Shown here: one piece after another, positions 1 to 7,594 of the stretch | Layout of the letters: the number at the start of each line of letters is the position of its first letter | Numbering within the stretch: the first letter of the stretch is position 1 | Assembly: GCA_033720735.1 (NCBI GenBank) | Contig: JAWWBX010000163.1 | Location: forward strand, 1 to 9,506 | Origin: B8-G4 sp033720735 | GTDB taxonomy: Bacteria; Bacteroidota; Bacteroidia; Chitinophagales; Saprospiraceae | Reading direction: 5' to 3' | DNA: 9,506 bases | The notes under the pieces: generated by a model | What the model saw: only the letters and a program-made list of their open reading frames with translations | Told to the model about the DNA's origin: nothing | The model's database searches: none | Translations under genes and position numbers: made by a program

Positions 1-308
1 CCTTTCTTTACCGCATCCACCGCTGTGTCAATGGTGGCATGCCCTGAGATCATGACGACCGGCGTTTCAGGCGCAAGTTCCTGGATGCGCTCCAGAGCAT
101 CCATCCCGTCCATCTTCGGCATCTTGATGTCAAGAACGATGACGTCGTACTTGTTCTGCTTGATCTTGACCACACATTCAACGCCGTCGGTCGCTTCTTC
201 AACATCATACTTCTCAAATTCGAGGATATCCCGTAGCGTTTTACGGATACTCTTCTCGTCGTCTACGATCAGTACTTTGGACATATCAGACATATTATCA
301 GTATTCAT
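1..308 (-). CDS. Response regulator, receiver domain (C-terminus outside window)
   Basis: This gene encodes the N-terminal 102 residues of a response regulator, the phospho-accepting partner of a sensor histidine kinase in the cytoplasm; the rest lies beyond the left edge. Counting from the ATG at 308, the acidic pocket is D16-D17 in VLIVDDE and the phospho-acceptor is D60 in VIVLDIKMPKMDG. The switch serine is S88 in VVMISGHAT, and the visible part ends in AVDAVKKG. The motif style resembles the receivers of NtrC/AtoC-type sigma-54 activators common in Bacteroidota, but the AAA+ and DNA-binding domains that would prove this are not visible. The start is uncertain. In-frame ATGs lie at 308, 293 and 284, and family members usually begin as MSKVLIVDDE (start 284). 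A promoter-like box ends directly at the 308 ATG, which also favours 293 or 284. I give the longest form. Confidence 0.88.
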   Translation of the reverse strand, partial: MNTDNMSDMSKVLIVDDEKSIRKTLRDILEFEKYDVEEATDGVECVVKIKQNKYDVIVLDIKMPKMDGMDALERIQELAPETPVVMISGHATIDTAVDAVKK

Positions 309-342
309 CAAAAGTAATAATTTGTTTAACAAGCTATTACAA
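309..342 (-). promoter_or_regulatory. Candidate Bacteroidota-type promoter for the response regulator
   Basis: Read on the minus strand, TACTTTTG (316-309) matches the Bacteroidota -7 consensus TAnnTTTG exactly. A TTG (342-340) lies 23 nt upstream, at the long end of the reported 17-23 nt spacing. The stretch from about 300 to 362 is strikingly AT-rich beside GC-rich flanks, as expected of a promoter region. If used, transcription would begin a few bases downstream, inside the first codons of the 308 start, so translation would have to begin at 293 or 284. Spacing is poor and chance matches are common in AT-rich DNA, so the call is tentative. Confidence 0.4.
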
Positions 343-537
343 TTTGAGAAAAATTTTAATATGTAATGCTTTGACCAGCGCCGGGCTGATGAAGCCTGCC
401 AGGCCATCCATGTGCAGTCCGTATCTGCAACGCTTTCTCTCCAACGGGGTACTCATGCCTATCCGGCATCCCATCACGTCGGTCAGGTGAGCAGATCCAC
501 TATCCCGGTCAGAAAACGGGGCGGGTTGGGTCGTCCA

Positions 538-1740
538 TCAGCTGTGACTCCCATCTGAAAGTTCACTCAGAGCGAGCCAGGCCATCAGTGCTGGTCCGGT
601 CAGCAATGCCTGGTCATCGATATCGAAAGTCGGGGTGTGCACGGGTGAGACGATACCACGCTCCTCGTTGGCTACGCCCAGGCGATAGAAACAACCATGG
701 GTCCGGTGCGTATAAAAAGCGAAATCCTCCGAAGTGAGTCGCAGCGGGATCTCACGGACGTGTTCGGCACCCAAAAATGCTCTGGCAGCCTCTTCACATC
801 GCGCCGTCAGCGCATCATCATTTACGAGAAAAGGGTATCCAACGGTGATCTTCACATCGCAGGTGGCACCAAAGCTGGCGGCAATCCCTGTGGCGATCTC
901 GCGGATGCGATCGTGCGCCTGGAATCGCCAGTATTCGCTGAAGGTGCGGAAGGTGCCCTTGAGTCGAACCCCAGCGGGAATGACATTGTAGGTACCCCCG
1001 TCGGAGACGATATGCCCGAAGGTGAGCACGCTGGGTATCGTCGGGTCTGAAATACGGCTCACTAACTGCTGCAATCCGCTGATGATCTGCGCACTGATGG
1101 CAATCGGGTCGATCGTAAACTGCGGCACGGCACCATGTCCGCCACGGCCTTTGATATGCAATTCAATCTCGTCTGATGAGGCCATCATCTTTCCTGCTCG
1201 AAACCCGACCGTACCGGCCGGAAGCAAGGGATAGACATGCTGTCCGATGATAGATCTGGGGCTCGGGTCGTCCAGAACCCCCTCTTCGATCATGATCGAT
1301 GCACCACCAGGCATACGCTCTTCACCGGGCTGAAAGACCAGCTTGATCGTACCGTCAAAGTGCTGACGCAGCTCATGCAAAATGCGCGCCGCACCAATGA
1401 GGGATGCCGTGTGCACATCATGACCGCAGGCGTGCATCACACCGTCATGTTGTGACCGATATGGCACGTCGTTCTCTTCCTGGATCGGCAGGGCGTCCAT
1501 ATCCGCGCGCAAGGCAATCACCGCCCGGTCCGGGTGGTTGCCTTCAATCACACCGACGACGCCATGGCCTGCCCACCCCCCGGTACAAGGAATACCGGCT
1601 TCGTTGAGGAGATGCTGTACGTACCGACCGGTATGTACCTCCTCGAAGGACAATTCGGGGTGCATATGCAGGTGGCGCCGGATGCTGACGACCTCCTGAT
1701 GCCACGTTTCCGCCAGCTGCTTGACTTTGTCTTTGAGCAT
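538..1740 (-). CDS. M20 family metallo-amidohydrolase (N-acyl-amino acid/hippurate hydrolase-like)
   Basis: The protein is a cytosolic zinc- or cobalt-type amidohydrolase of the M20D group, which hydrolyses N-acyl amino acids or related amides; the substrate cannot be read from sequence. The 400-residue length is typical. It begins with the family signature RRHLHMHPELSFEE (21-34). Likely metal ligands are C105 and H107 in HACGHD, E141 in FQPGEE, H168 in GQHVYP and H368 in PVHTPTFD. E140 is the likely general base. A dimerisation insert (about 185-295) carries GRGGHGAVPQ with H202, and TSEDFAFY (336-343) is also characteristic. I chose the ATG at 1740 because it gives the usual MLKDKVKQLAE-type start. 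A TTG at 1764 would add eight residues and overlap the stop of the upstream gene. It is the third gene of a likely recR-GT2-M20 operon, 20 bp after the glycosyltransferase. No clear terminator follows. Confidence 0.93.
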   Translation of the reverse strand: MLKDKVKQLAETWHQEVVSIRRHLHMHPELSFEEVHTGRYVQHLLNEAGIPCTGGWAGHGVVGVIEGNHPDRAVIALRADMDALPIQEENDVPYRSQHDGVMHACGHDVHTASLIGAARILHELRQHFDGTIKLVFQPGEERMPGGASIMIEEGVLDDPSPRSIIGQHVYPLLPAGTVGFRAGKMMASSDEIELHIKGRGGHGAVPQFTIDPIAISAQIISGLQQLVSRISDPTIPSVLTFGHIVSDGGTYNVIPAGVRLKGTFRTFSEYWRFQAHDRIREIATGIAASFGATCDVKITVGYPFLVNDDALTARCEEAARAFLGAEHVREIPLRLTSEDFAFYTHRTHGCFYRLGVANEERGIVSPVHTPTFDIDDQALLTGPALMAWLALSELSDGSHS

Positions 1741-1760
1741 GTGAACCAAAGTAATAATTC

Positions 1761-3692
1761 TCAATCAGGGACTTTCGTTCCCCGTCCGAGCAGGATCTCC
1801 ACATCGCGCCACACGCGATATTCACGGGCGTACAGATAGTTGATCATGTGGCGTTCGGCAGGGTCTAGAATGCCCCCCTCACCAAGTCTGCCCGGGGTCA
1901 TCAATCCAGGGCGCAGTACGGGCAGTTCGTGCACGCGCCTGTCATGCGTGTCGTACGAAACCCAGGTGTGCGATCCCCTGATCACATGCGGAACATGCTG
2001 CAACATCTCGCGCAGCGTTTTGCTGAAAAGCGCGAGCGGTGCCAGCAGTGCCGCTCCTGCGGCTACGGCAAGATCCAGCAGGCGCTTGTTGCGGCGTTGC
2101 AGCGGTGAGGCGATCGCAAAACGGATCTCCGAGGTGTACAAGTCACCCGCGAGGTGCCGGGAGTCGCTGCCAACTAAGGTGTCGCTCTTGCTGCTCGCGA
2201 TCTTGAATCGCACCTTTGGGCTGAGCCGTGCCATCCAGATACTGATCTCACTGAAGGGAAGGTCGGCGGAAGAGAAAATGATCTCATCAATCCGGTGTGT
2301 CACGGCAATCCTGTCGAGATCGTCGAGCTGCCCGATATGATCGGTCGCTTCCGGGCGACCCGAAACCGATATCCCGCCCACCAGGTGCACCTGTGGAGCG
2401 ATCCGGTTGAGCAGTTCCATGATCCGGTGCGTCTCGCTCTGGCTTCCCACCACGGCCACCCGCCGCACCTTCTGCTTGCGCCGCAATACCTGGAGCAGAT
2501 GGCTCCATGCTCCCATGACGACAAGCAGGACCAGGGAGCCAAGCAGGATGACCGCCCGGCTGGAGCGAAACGGCAGCGGCAGCAAAGCGTAGGCGAGCAG
2601 GATCAAAAGGGTGCCAGCCAGGATGCCGCGCACCACCCGTCCGCTTGAGCGTTGGGTATAGGCTCCAAAGAGGTACAGCATGACCAGCCATAGCCCTGTA
2701 TACAACGGTAGATTGACCTGAAGAAACCCCTCGTCGAAATGCCCCGGATCCTGAAAATACCAGCGTGCCCAGGCCCATTTGACACCGAGGATCACACCCA
2801 CGATCAGCCCGGTGTCGATCAGGAGGGGCATCAGCCGGGTCCCGACCCTGGATAGCGCACTCAGCGTAGCACGCAGGAAAATACCCAGGCGCAGAAACTG
2901 GGTGAGGACGAGGCCGCGCGGCCCGGTGTAGTTCTTGTGCACAAAGATGAGCATGGCCCGGTAAAAGGTCCGCACGTACTCGACACTACTCCGTTTGGTG
3001 CTTTCGCCCTTGTAGTGAATGATCGAGGTAGTCGGTAAATAGTAATTGGTATAACCCGCTTTGAGCAGCCGGAAGCTTAGATCGATATCCTCCCCGTACA
3101 TGAAATAATCCTCGTCGAGGTAGCCGACTTTCTCGACCGCCGCTTTGCGCATAAACATGAATGCGCCAGATAGTACTTCTACCGGGTTGGTCGCGGCTGG
3201 ATCCAGTCCGCCCAGGTAATATCGGTTGAAAAAGTTGGAGCGGGGAAAGAGGGTATTGATGCCCGTCAGCTTGAACATGGCCGACAGCGGCGACGGCAGC
3301 CCGCGTTTCGACTCAGGCAGCCAGGTGCCCGTACCATCGAGCATACTGACGCCCACCGCCCCTGCATCGGGATGCGCCCGCATGAAGGCGATGCATTTGC
3401 TGAAGGTATCTTCGCTCACCACGGTGTCCGGATTGAGCAAGAGTACAAACTCGCCGGCGGCTTTCCTGAGTGCCTGGTTGTTGGCGCTGGCGAATCCCAG
3501 GTTCCGGCTGTTGCTGATCAGCTGCACCGACGGGAACTTCTCACGGACCAGGTCCGCGCTTCCATCCAGCGAGTGGTTGTCGACCACGAAGATCTCGCCA
3601 TCGATCCCCTGCATGGCCTGATACACCGAAAGGAGGCACTTTTCGAGAAAGGCCCGGACGTTGTAACTCACGATGATGACGGACAGCTCCAT
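1761..3692 (-). CDS. GT2 glycosyltransferase fused to membrane segment and sugar-phosphate-transferase-like domain
   Basis: This is a 643-residue inner membrane protein in three parts. Residues 1 to about 255 are a GT-A fold glycosyltransferase of family 2 (WbbL/rhamnosyltransferase-like), with VVDNHSLDGS (37-46), the donor-site NPDT (87-90) and MYGEDIDLSFR (198-208). Such enzymes transfer a sugar from a nucleotide donor to an envelope glycan. Residues of about 289-400 hold roughly four hydrophobic helices. Residues of about 410-530 resemble the nucleotide-binding-like domain of polyprenyl-phosphate sugar transferases (RVAVVGSQSETHR, 411-423). The end (535-643) resembles their catalytic domain, with KRLLDLAVAAGAALLAPL, VLRPGLMTPG and WRDVEILLG, but lacks the usual catalytic motifs. 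I recall similar full-length fusions in other Bacteroidota, so this is probably an inherited architecture. The gene starts 17 bp after recR and ends 20 bp before the M20 start, so co-transcription is likely. Acceptor and donor are unknown. Confidence 0.9.
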   Translation of the reverse strand: MELSVIIVSYNVRAFLEKCLLSVYQAMQGIDGEIFVVDNHSLDGSADLVREKFPSVQLISNSRNLGFASANNQALRKAAGEFVLLLNPDTVVSEDTFSKCIAFMRAHPDAGAVGVSMLDGTGTWLPESKRGLPSPLSAMFKLTGINTLFPRSNFFNRYYLGGLDPAATNPVEVLSGAFMFMRKAAVEKVGYLDEDYFMYGEDIDLSFRLLKAGYTNYYLPTTSIIHYKGESTKRSSVEYVRTFYRAMLIFVHKNYTGPRGLVLTQFLRLGIFLRATLSALSRVGTRLMPLLIDTGLIVGVILGVKWAWARWYFQDPGHFDEGFLQVNLPLYTGLWLVMLYLFGAYTQRSSGRVVRGILAGTLLILLAYALLPLPFRSSRAVILLGSLVLLVVMGAWSHLLQVLRRKQKVRRVAVVGSQSETHRIMELLNRIAPQVHLVGGISVSGRPEATDHIGQLDDLDRIAVTHRIDEIIFSSADLPFSEISIWMARLSPKVRFKIASSKSDTLVGSDSRHLAGDLYTSEIRFAIASPLQRRNKRLLDLAVAAGAALLAPLALFSKTLREMLQHVPHVIRGSHTWVSYDTHDRRVHELPVLRPGLMTPGRLGEGGILDPAERHMINYLYAREYRVWRDVEILLGRGTKVPD

Positions 3693-3709
3693 GGATCGGG
3701 CTGCTGGTA

Positions 3710-4324
3710 CTAGTCTTCGGTCAAAATGTACGGCGTCCTGGTCAGGATCGACTTGCCCAGGGTGACTTCGTCGGCATATTCGAGTTCACCGCCGAATGAG
3801 ATCCCGCGGGCAAGAACGGAGATCGACGCACCGATCGTGCGCAGCTTCCTGGAGAGGTAGTAGATCGTGGTTTCTCCCTCAATGGTCGGGTTGATCGCCA
3901 TGATCACTTCTGTTTGCCCGTTGGCCGCGATCCGGTCTATGAGTGAGTCGATGTGGAGTTGTTCAGGGCCAATGCCGTCGATCGGTGAAATGACTCCACC
4001 AAGCACGTGGTAGAGTCCCCGATATTGATTGGTGTCTTCGATCGCCATGACATCGCGTACCGTGCCCACCACACAGATCTGATCGTGTCGGCGTGAGGTG
4101 TCGCTGCAAATCCCGCACAGCGCCCGGTCCGACAGGCTGTGGCATTGTGCGCATTCCTGCAGTTCAGTGGTGACCTGTTGCAGGGTGCTGATCAGGTCTC
4201 TGGCTAATCCCTTGTCCTGCTGGGCGAGGTGCAGGATCGTCCGTAAGGCGGTTTTCTTGCCGATACCGGGAAGCCGGGCAAACGCGTCAACAGCGTCCGC
4301 GAGGATCTGCGATGAGAACTTCAT
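3710..4324 (-). CDS. recR: Recombination mediator protein RecR
   Basis: RecR works with RecO (and RecF) to load RecA on single-stranded DNA at gaps and stalled forks. The 204-residue length is normal for the family. The domains appear in the standard order. A helix-hairpin-helix motif lies at LPGIGKKTALR (18-28). A four-cysteine zinc site has C58, C61, C70 and C73 in CAQC and CGIC. A Toprim domain begins at CVVGTVRDVMAIED (84-97), with acidic E96 and D97. ARGISFGGELEYAD (172-185) matches the conserved C-terminal motif. The only sensible start is the ATG at 4324. It is the first gene of a minus-strand run with the glycosyltransferase and M20 genes. The 106-bp gap to the divergent E2 gene must hold its promoter, but I see no box matching the full consensus there; the best is TACTTTTA near the start codon without a properly spaced partner. 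Confidence 0.97.
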   Translation of the reverse strand: MKFSSQILADAVDAFARLPGIGKKTALRTILHLAQQDKGLARDLISTLQQVTTELQECAQCHSLSDRALCGICSDTSRRHDQICVVGTVRDVMAIEDTNQYRGLYHVLGGVISPIDGIGPEQLHIDSLIDRIAANGQTEVIMAINPTIEGETTIYYLSRKLRTIGASISVLARGISFGGELEYADEVTLGKSILTRTPYILTED

Positions 4325-4430
4325 GGACGTAAAAGTATGAATTTCAGGTGTTCACTCGCCTGCGGCCAAGGGGTGCAAATCCTCAATAACTGGGCAATAT
4401 TGTATTTTCGTTTCGCTAAAAGTGCGTGAT

Positions 4431-5687
4431 ATGGCAGAAGTAATCAGGATGCCCCGGTTGAGCGATACGATGGAAGAAGGCGTGATCGTCGGGTGGTTGA
4501 AGAAAGTCGGTGACAAGGTCGAGCCCGGTGACATCCTGGCGGAAGTAGAGACCGACAAAGCGACGATGGAACTCGAGAGCTTTCATGAGGGCTATCTGCT
4601 GCATATCGGTGTGGAAGAGGGTGCCGTCCCCGTCGATGGCATCCTGGCCGTGATTGGCGAGAAAGACGAAGACTACAAGGCGGCCCTCGAGGCTGAAGGC
4701 GCGCCGGCGTCCAACGGGCAGCCAGCCGGGAGCAGGCAGGAAACGGCGGACTCCGAAACCGGAACCGAACAGCCGACTCCCGAACCGGAGCCGGTGGCCG
4801 CCACCACGGAGGCCCCTGTCACCCCTGAGTCAGGACGCATCAAGGCCTCGCCGTTGGCCAAAGCCATGGCGGCGGACGCAGGTATCGATTTGCGCAATGT
4901 ATCCGGCAGCGGAGATCAGGGCCGCATCATCAAGCGGGACATTGAGGCGTTTGTCAAGGAAGGCCCGCCGGCACAGATGCAACCGGCCGCAACCGGCCCG
5001 GCGGTGGCCGGTCACGGTGAGTTTCCTGTCTCTCAAATGCGCAAGACGATCGCACGGCGCCTCTCGGAAAGCAAATTCAGCGCTCCGCACTTCTATCTGA
5101 CGATGGAGATCGACATGTCGCAGGCAGTGCGTGATCGCAAGATGATCAACGCCGATGCCGAGGTGCGTGTGTCCTTTAACGATATGGTGGTCAAGGCGTG
5201 CGCACTAGCGCTGCAACAGCACCCTGCTGTCAATTCCTCATGGCTGGGTGACAAGATCCGCGTCAACAAGGACATCAATATTGGTGTGGCGGTAGCCGTT
5301 GAGGATGGCTTGCTGGTGCCCGTGGTGCGCAGTCCGCACCTCAAGAGCCTGCGTCAGATCCACACCGAGGTCGTCGACTATGCCGGGCGTGCGCGTGAAA
5401 AGAAATTGCAGCTGGAAGAAATGCAGGGCAACACGTTTACGATCTCGAATCTCGGAATGTTCGGGATCGACGAGTTTACCGCGATCATCAATCCGCCCGA
5501 TGCCTGTATCCTGGCAGTCGGCTCCATTGTGGAAAAACCGGTCGTGCGTGACGGCAATGTGACAGCTGCCCACATGATGAAAGTGACCCTGTCGTGTGAT
5601 CACCGCGTGGTCGATGGTGCCACCGGCGCCCGGTTCCTGCAAACCGTGCGGGAACTGCTCGAACAACCTGTGCGCATGCTCGCCTAG
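4431..5687 (+). CDS. pdhC: Pyruvate dehydrogenase complex E2 (dihydrolipoamide acetyltransferase)
   Basis: E2 forms the core of the 2-oxoacid dehydrogenase complex and passes the acetyl group from E1 to CoA. The 418 residues contain one lipoyl domain (1-78) with the lipoylated lysine K43 in ETDKATMELES. An Ala/Pro/Glu-rich linker follows (about 85-135). The peripheral subunit-binding domain lies at about 136-174 (IKASPLAKAMAADAGID; SGDQGRIIKRDIEAF). The catalytic domain (about 198-418) carries the active-site motif DHRVVDG, with H391 and D395. MAEVIRMPRLSDTMEEGV is a typical pyruvate-type N-terminus. A branched-chain or other 2-oxoacid complex cannot be fully excluded, because no E1 or E3 gene is nearby. 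I prefer the ATG at 4431 over an in-frame GTG at 4422, since the lipoyl domain begins right after it. The stop codon TAG touches a perfect hairpin, and a bidirectional terminator follows. Confidence 0.95.
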   Translation: MAEVIRMPRLSDTMEEGVIVGWLKKVGDKVEPGDILAEVETDKATMELESFHEGYLLHIGVEEGAVPVDGILAVIGEKDEDYKAALEAEGAPASNGQPAGSRQETADSETGTEQPTPEPEPVAATTEAPVTPESGRIKASPLAKAMAADAGIDLRNVSGSGDQGRIIKRDIEAFVKEGPPAQMQPAATGPAVAGHGEFPVSQMRKTIARRLSESKFSAPHFYLTMEIDMSQAVRDRKMINADAEVRVSFNDMVVKACALALQQHPAVNSSWLGDKIRVNKDINIGVAVAVEDGLLVPVVRSPHLKSLRQIHTEVVDYAGRAREKKLQLEEMQGNTFTISNLGMFGIDEFTAIINPPDACILAVGSIVEKPVVRDGNVTAAHMMKVTLSCDHRVVDGATGARFLQTVRELLEQPVRMLA

Positions 5688-5717
5688 CCTTTCGAAGTCT
5701 CGGAGACTTCGAAAGGC
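5687..5717. repeat. Perfect inverted repeat touching the E2 stop codon
   Basis: GCCTTTCGAAGTCTC is followed, after a single G, by its exact reverse complement; realistically this gives a 13-bp stem with a TCGGA loop. The first base of the stem is the last base of the E2 stop codon TAG. No T-tract follows on either strand, so it is not a classical intrinsic terminator by itself. It could protect the 3' end of the E2 transcript from exonucleases, assist the terminator just downstream, or be a remnant of a small repeat element. Confidence 0.75.
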
Positions 5718-5723
5718 TTCAAT

Positions 5724-5757
5724 AAAAAAAAGGCTGACCTGCAGGTCAGCCTTTTTT
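5724..5757. terminator. Bidirectional intrinsic terminator between E2 and ompA
   Basis: Eight A residues (5724-5731) precede GGCTGACC, a TGCA loop, the complementary GGTCAGCC, and six T residues (5752-5757). The structure is symmetric: read rightward it ends the E2 transcript 36 bp after its stop, and read leftward it ends the ompA transcript 26 bp after its stop. The 8-bp GC-rich stem, extended by A-T pairs, followed by a T-run on both strands is the standard form of an intrinsic terminator shared by convergent genes. Confidence 0.92.
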
Positions 5758-5783
5758 CTATGGGTGATGTTTCAGACTACTGA

Positions 5784-7547
5784 TCAATAGCCTGAATTCT
5801 TGTTACCACTGTACTTGGAACCTGGTCGTGACGAGCCAGGTGTATTCTCGCCGGCCTCTGGACCTTCGGGACGTGCCATATCTGCATCTCCAGAAGCAGC
5901 CACCCGAAATTCCACGCGCCGATTCATGTAGTGCTTCACCTCCTCATCGATCGAAGTCCGGTGATTGTCCGGCAGGTTGGCTGCCAGCGGTTCACGCTCG
6001 CCGCCATACATCAGGACAAACCGGTCGCGGGGAAGATTGTACTTGCCCACCAGGTAGTCGATCGCTGCATTCGCGCGATTGTAGGACAACACATTATTGT
6101 AGTCATCAGGATTCCGGTTGTCGGCATACCCGTGGGCCACGATCTTCAGATTCGGATGTGTTTTCATCACTGAAGCGACGTGGTGCAGCTGACCGTAAAA
6201 TTCTGGTTTGACATAGTACTTGTCCAGATCGAAGTGCACCATAGGCAGGAACCACTCCATCTTCGGCTTGGGTCTGCGATCGATGATGCCTTCCACTTCT
6301 TCTTCGGTCACATAATCCGGAACCATTGCGATACCATCAGGGCCAATCTCGAAGCCCGGAGGAGAGTAGGGCTCCTGATCCAGATGATCCGGAATCCCGT
6401 CGCCGTCGCTGTCGCGCGTGACACCACGCGTGTCAACCGGCGCTCCCGCAGGTGAATTGACCTCCTGGTCGATCATATCGATCACACCGTCGCCGTCGCT
6501 GTCGGTCAGGTCAAATTTGGGACGCTGCTTCAACTCGGCCAGATCGCTGTAGGGCGCATCCAGCGGATTGAGCCAGTACAACGGTTCTGTCTTTTCCTCG
6601 GCGTTCCCCAGGTTGATACCCAGGCGAACACTCGTGTAGTGCGGAATGTCTTTGTTGTTGGTTTCATCTACTGCGTTACGCAGCTCAAACCCGTCGTACA
6701 GGTCGTTGTCGCTGAGCAGCACCTGATGTTCGATGCCCAGATTGATCTTGTTTGACAGCTTACGGGAGACCCCGACACCAAGTGAAACGTGCGGCAAGAC
6801 ATTCTTGTCATCCCCGAACTTGGCGATGGTATTCTCAACACCTCCTTCGGTCTCATAGTCTCCGTCGAGGAGGTCCTTGAGGTTCTTCCGTGCATCACTT
6901 CGTCCGTCAGATGTGGTCAAATCCAACCCACTGGTGACGCTGGCAAAGTTGTACGCCGAACTTCCACTGAGCAGGTCGAGTGTCACATCCGGAATGTTGA
7001 CGCCGACTCCAACTGCCACGTAGCCATTCCATTTGTTGCGCGGCTGGTGGAACAGGATGTTGCCAACGTTGAGCACTGCCTCTACATTCACCGAAAAGAT
7101 CCCGGTCTTGTAGTTGCGGTGGATAGTAGCGCCATCGTACGCATCCAGCGCCGATTGATTGGTCGCCTGCAGATACGTCCGCTCATGACTGAACGTTTCG
7201 TAGGTCGTAGCGCGTGCGTCATACCCTTTTGACAGCGTGTACTGTCCGCCAAAACGGATCGACAAGACATAGTTGATCGCCTTGCGGAATGTCAGTCCAA
7301 CACCAAAACCACTCAAACCGCTGGCCTCAACGTCGCCTGAAATGAAGGCGTGCCCGACATTCACGCCGAGCTCCCACATGCTTTTGGGTTTGGCGGGGTA
7401 TTTCTGTTGACCGGTCCTCCACTGAGCGTTTTGCTCAGCATCCACGGTCATATCATCTTCGATGATGATAGCGTCTGTTTCCTGGGCCTGCATCATGCCC
7501 ACAGACAAAAGGAGTGCTGCAAGAATACTTAGGAAATTGCGTGTCAT
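5784..7547 (-). CDS. OmpA family outer membrane protein with TSP3 calcium-binding repeats
   Basis: This 587-residue precursor has a signal peptide (MTRN, then a hydrophobic run to about residue 17, with likely cleavage after MMQA at 21), so the product is exported. Residues of about 57-315 have alternating hydrophobic strands such as MWELGVNVGHAF and FGVGLTFRK, which fits an outer membrane beta-barrel. Two thrombospondin type 3-like loops follow, DSDGDGVIDMIDQE (349-362) and DSDGDGIPDHLDQE (379-392), each a likely calcium site. Residues of about 430-550 form the OmpA C-terminal domain that binds peptidoglycan in the periplasm, with AHGYADN (D476), NRANAAIDYLV (R491) and MNRRVEFR (541-548). 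A low-complexity Gly/Ser/Pro tail ends the protein. The likely role is anchoring the outer membrane to the cell wall; a surface-machinery role is possible but not shown. The gene stands alone with its own promoter and terminator. Confidence 0.93.
   Translation of the reverse strand: MTRNFLSILAALLLSVGMMQAQETDAIIIEDDMTVDAEQNAQWRTGQQKYPAKPKSMWELGVNVGHAFISGDVEASGLSGFGVGLTFRKAINYVLSIRFGGQYTLSKGYDARATTYETFSHERTYLQATNQSALDAYDGATIHRNYKTGIFSVNVEAVLNVGNILFHQPRNKWNGYVAVGVGVNIPDVTLDLLSGSSAYNFASVTSGLDLTTSDGRSDARKNLKDLLDGDYETEGGVENTIAKFGDDKNVLPHVSLGVGVSRKLSNKINLGIEHQVLLSDNDLYDGFELRNAVDETNNKDIPHYTSVRLGINLGNAEEKTEPLYWLNPLDAPYSDLAELKQRPKFDLTDSDGDGVIDMIDQEVNSPAGAPVDTRGVTRDSDGDGIPDHLDQEPYSPPGFEIGPDGIAMVPDYVTEEEVEGIIDRRPKPKMEWFLPMVHFDLDKYYVKPEFYGQLHHVASVMKTHPNLKIVAHGYADNRNPDDYNNVLSYNRANAAIDYLVGKYNLPRDRFVLMYGGEREPLAANLPDNHRTSIDEEVKHYMNRRVEFRVAASGDADMARPEGPEAGENTPGSSRPGSKYSGNKNSGY
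6397..6504 (-). repeat. Duplicated TSP3-encoding segment inside ompA
   Basis: The 18-bp stretch CCGTCGCCGTCGCTGTCG occurs at 6397-6414 and again at 6487-6504, exactly 90 bp (30 codons) apart, and codes for DSDGDG in both cases. The following residues are also related: VIDMIDQEVNSPAG and IPDHLDQEPYSPPG. This is consistent with a tandem duplication of a roughly 30-residue calcium-binding unit, with codons still identical in the core loop. Confidence 0.8.
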
Positions 7548-7594
7548 AAGGGTCTGCGTTTAAGAAATAGAGAAATCCCATTTTCTGAACTGTA

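Noticed and set aside
25..366. 113-codon plus-strand frame opposite the response regulator
   Set aside because: It is the antisense shadow of a clear receiver domain and has no recognisable product.
337..474. 45-codon minus-strand open frame (ATG at 474) in the gap between the M20 gene and the response regulator, in frame with the M20 stop codon
   Set aside because: The M20 protein is already full length at 400 residues, so read-through is not needed. The small frame has no recognisable motif or start signal, and such a length is expected by chance in GC-rich DNA. The rest of the 309-537 gap shows only weak short hairpins without T-tracts.
1741..1764. TTG start at 1764 overlapping the glycosyltransferase stop (TTGA), which would couple translation of the M20 gene
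   Set aside because: It adds eight residues not typical of the family, whereas the ATG at 1740 gives the normal N-terminus. Coupling stays possible but unsupported.
2287..2778. 163-codon minus-strand frame within the glycosyltransferase gene in another frame
   Set aside because: The 643-codon frame is continuous across this region with coherent membrane and Rossmann-like segments, so the alternative frame is a shadow and there is no frameshift.
4325..4430. Promoters for recR and E2 in the short divergent gap (TACTTTTA leftward, TATTTTCG rightward)
   Set aside because: Each has a mismatch to TAnnTTTG and neither has a TTG at the expected 17-23 nt distance, so I do not list them.
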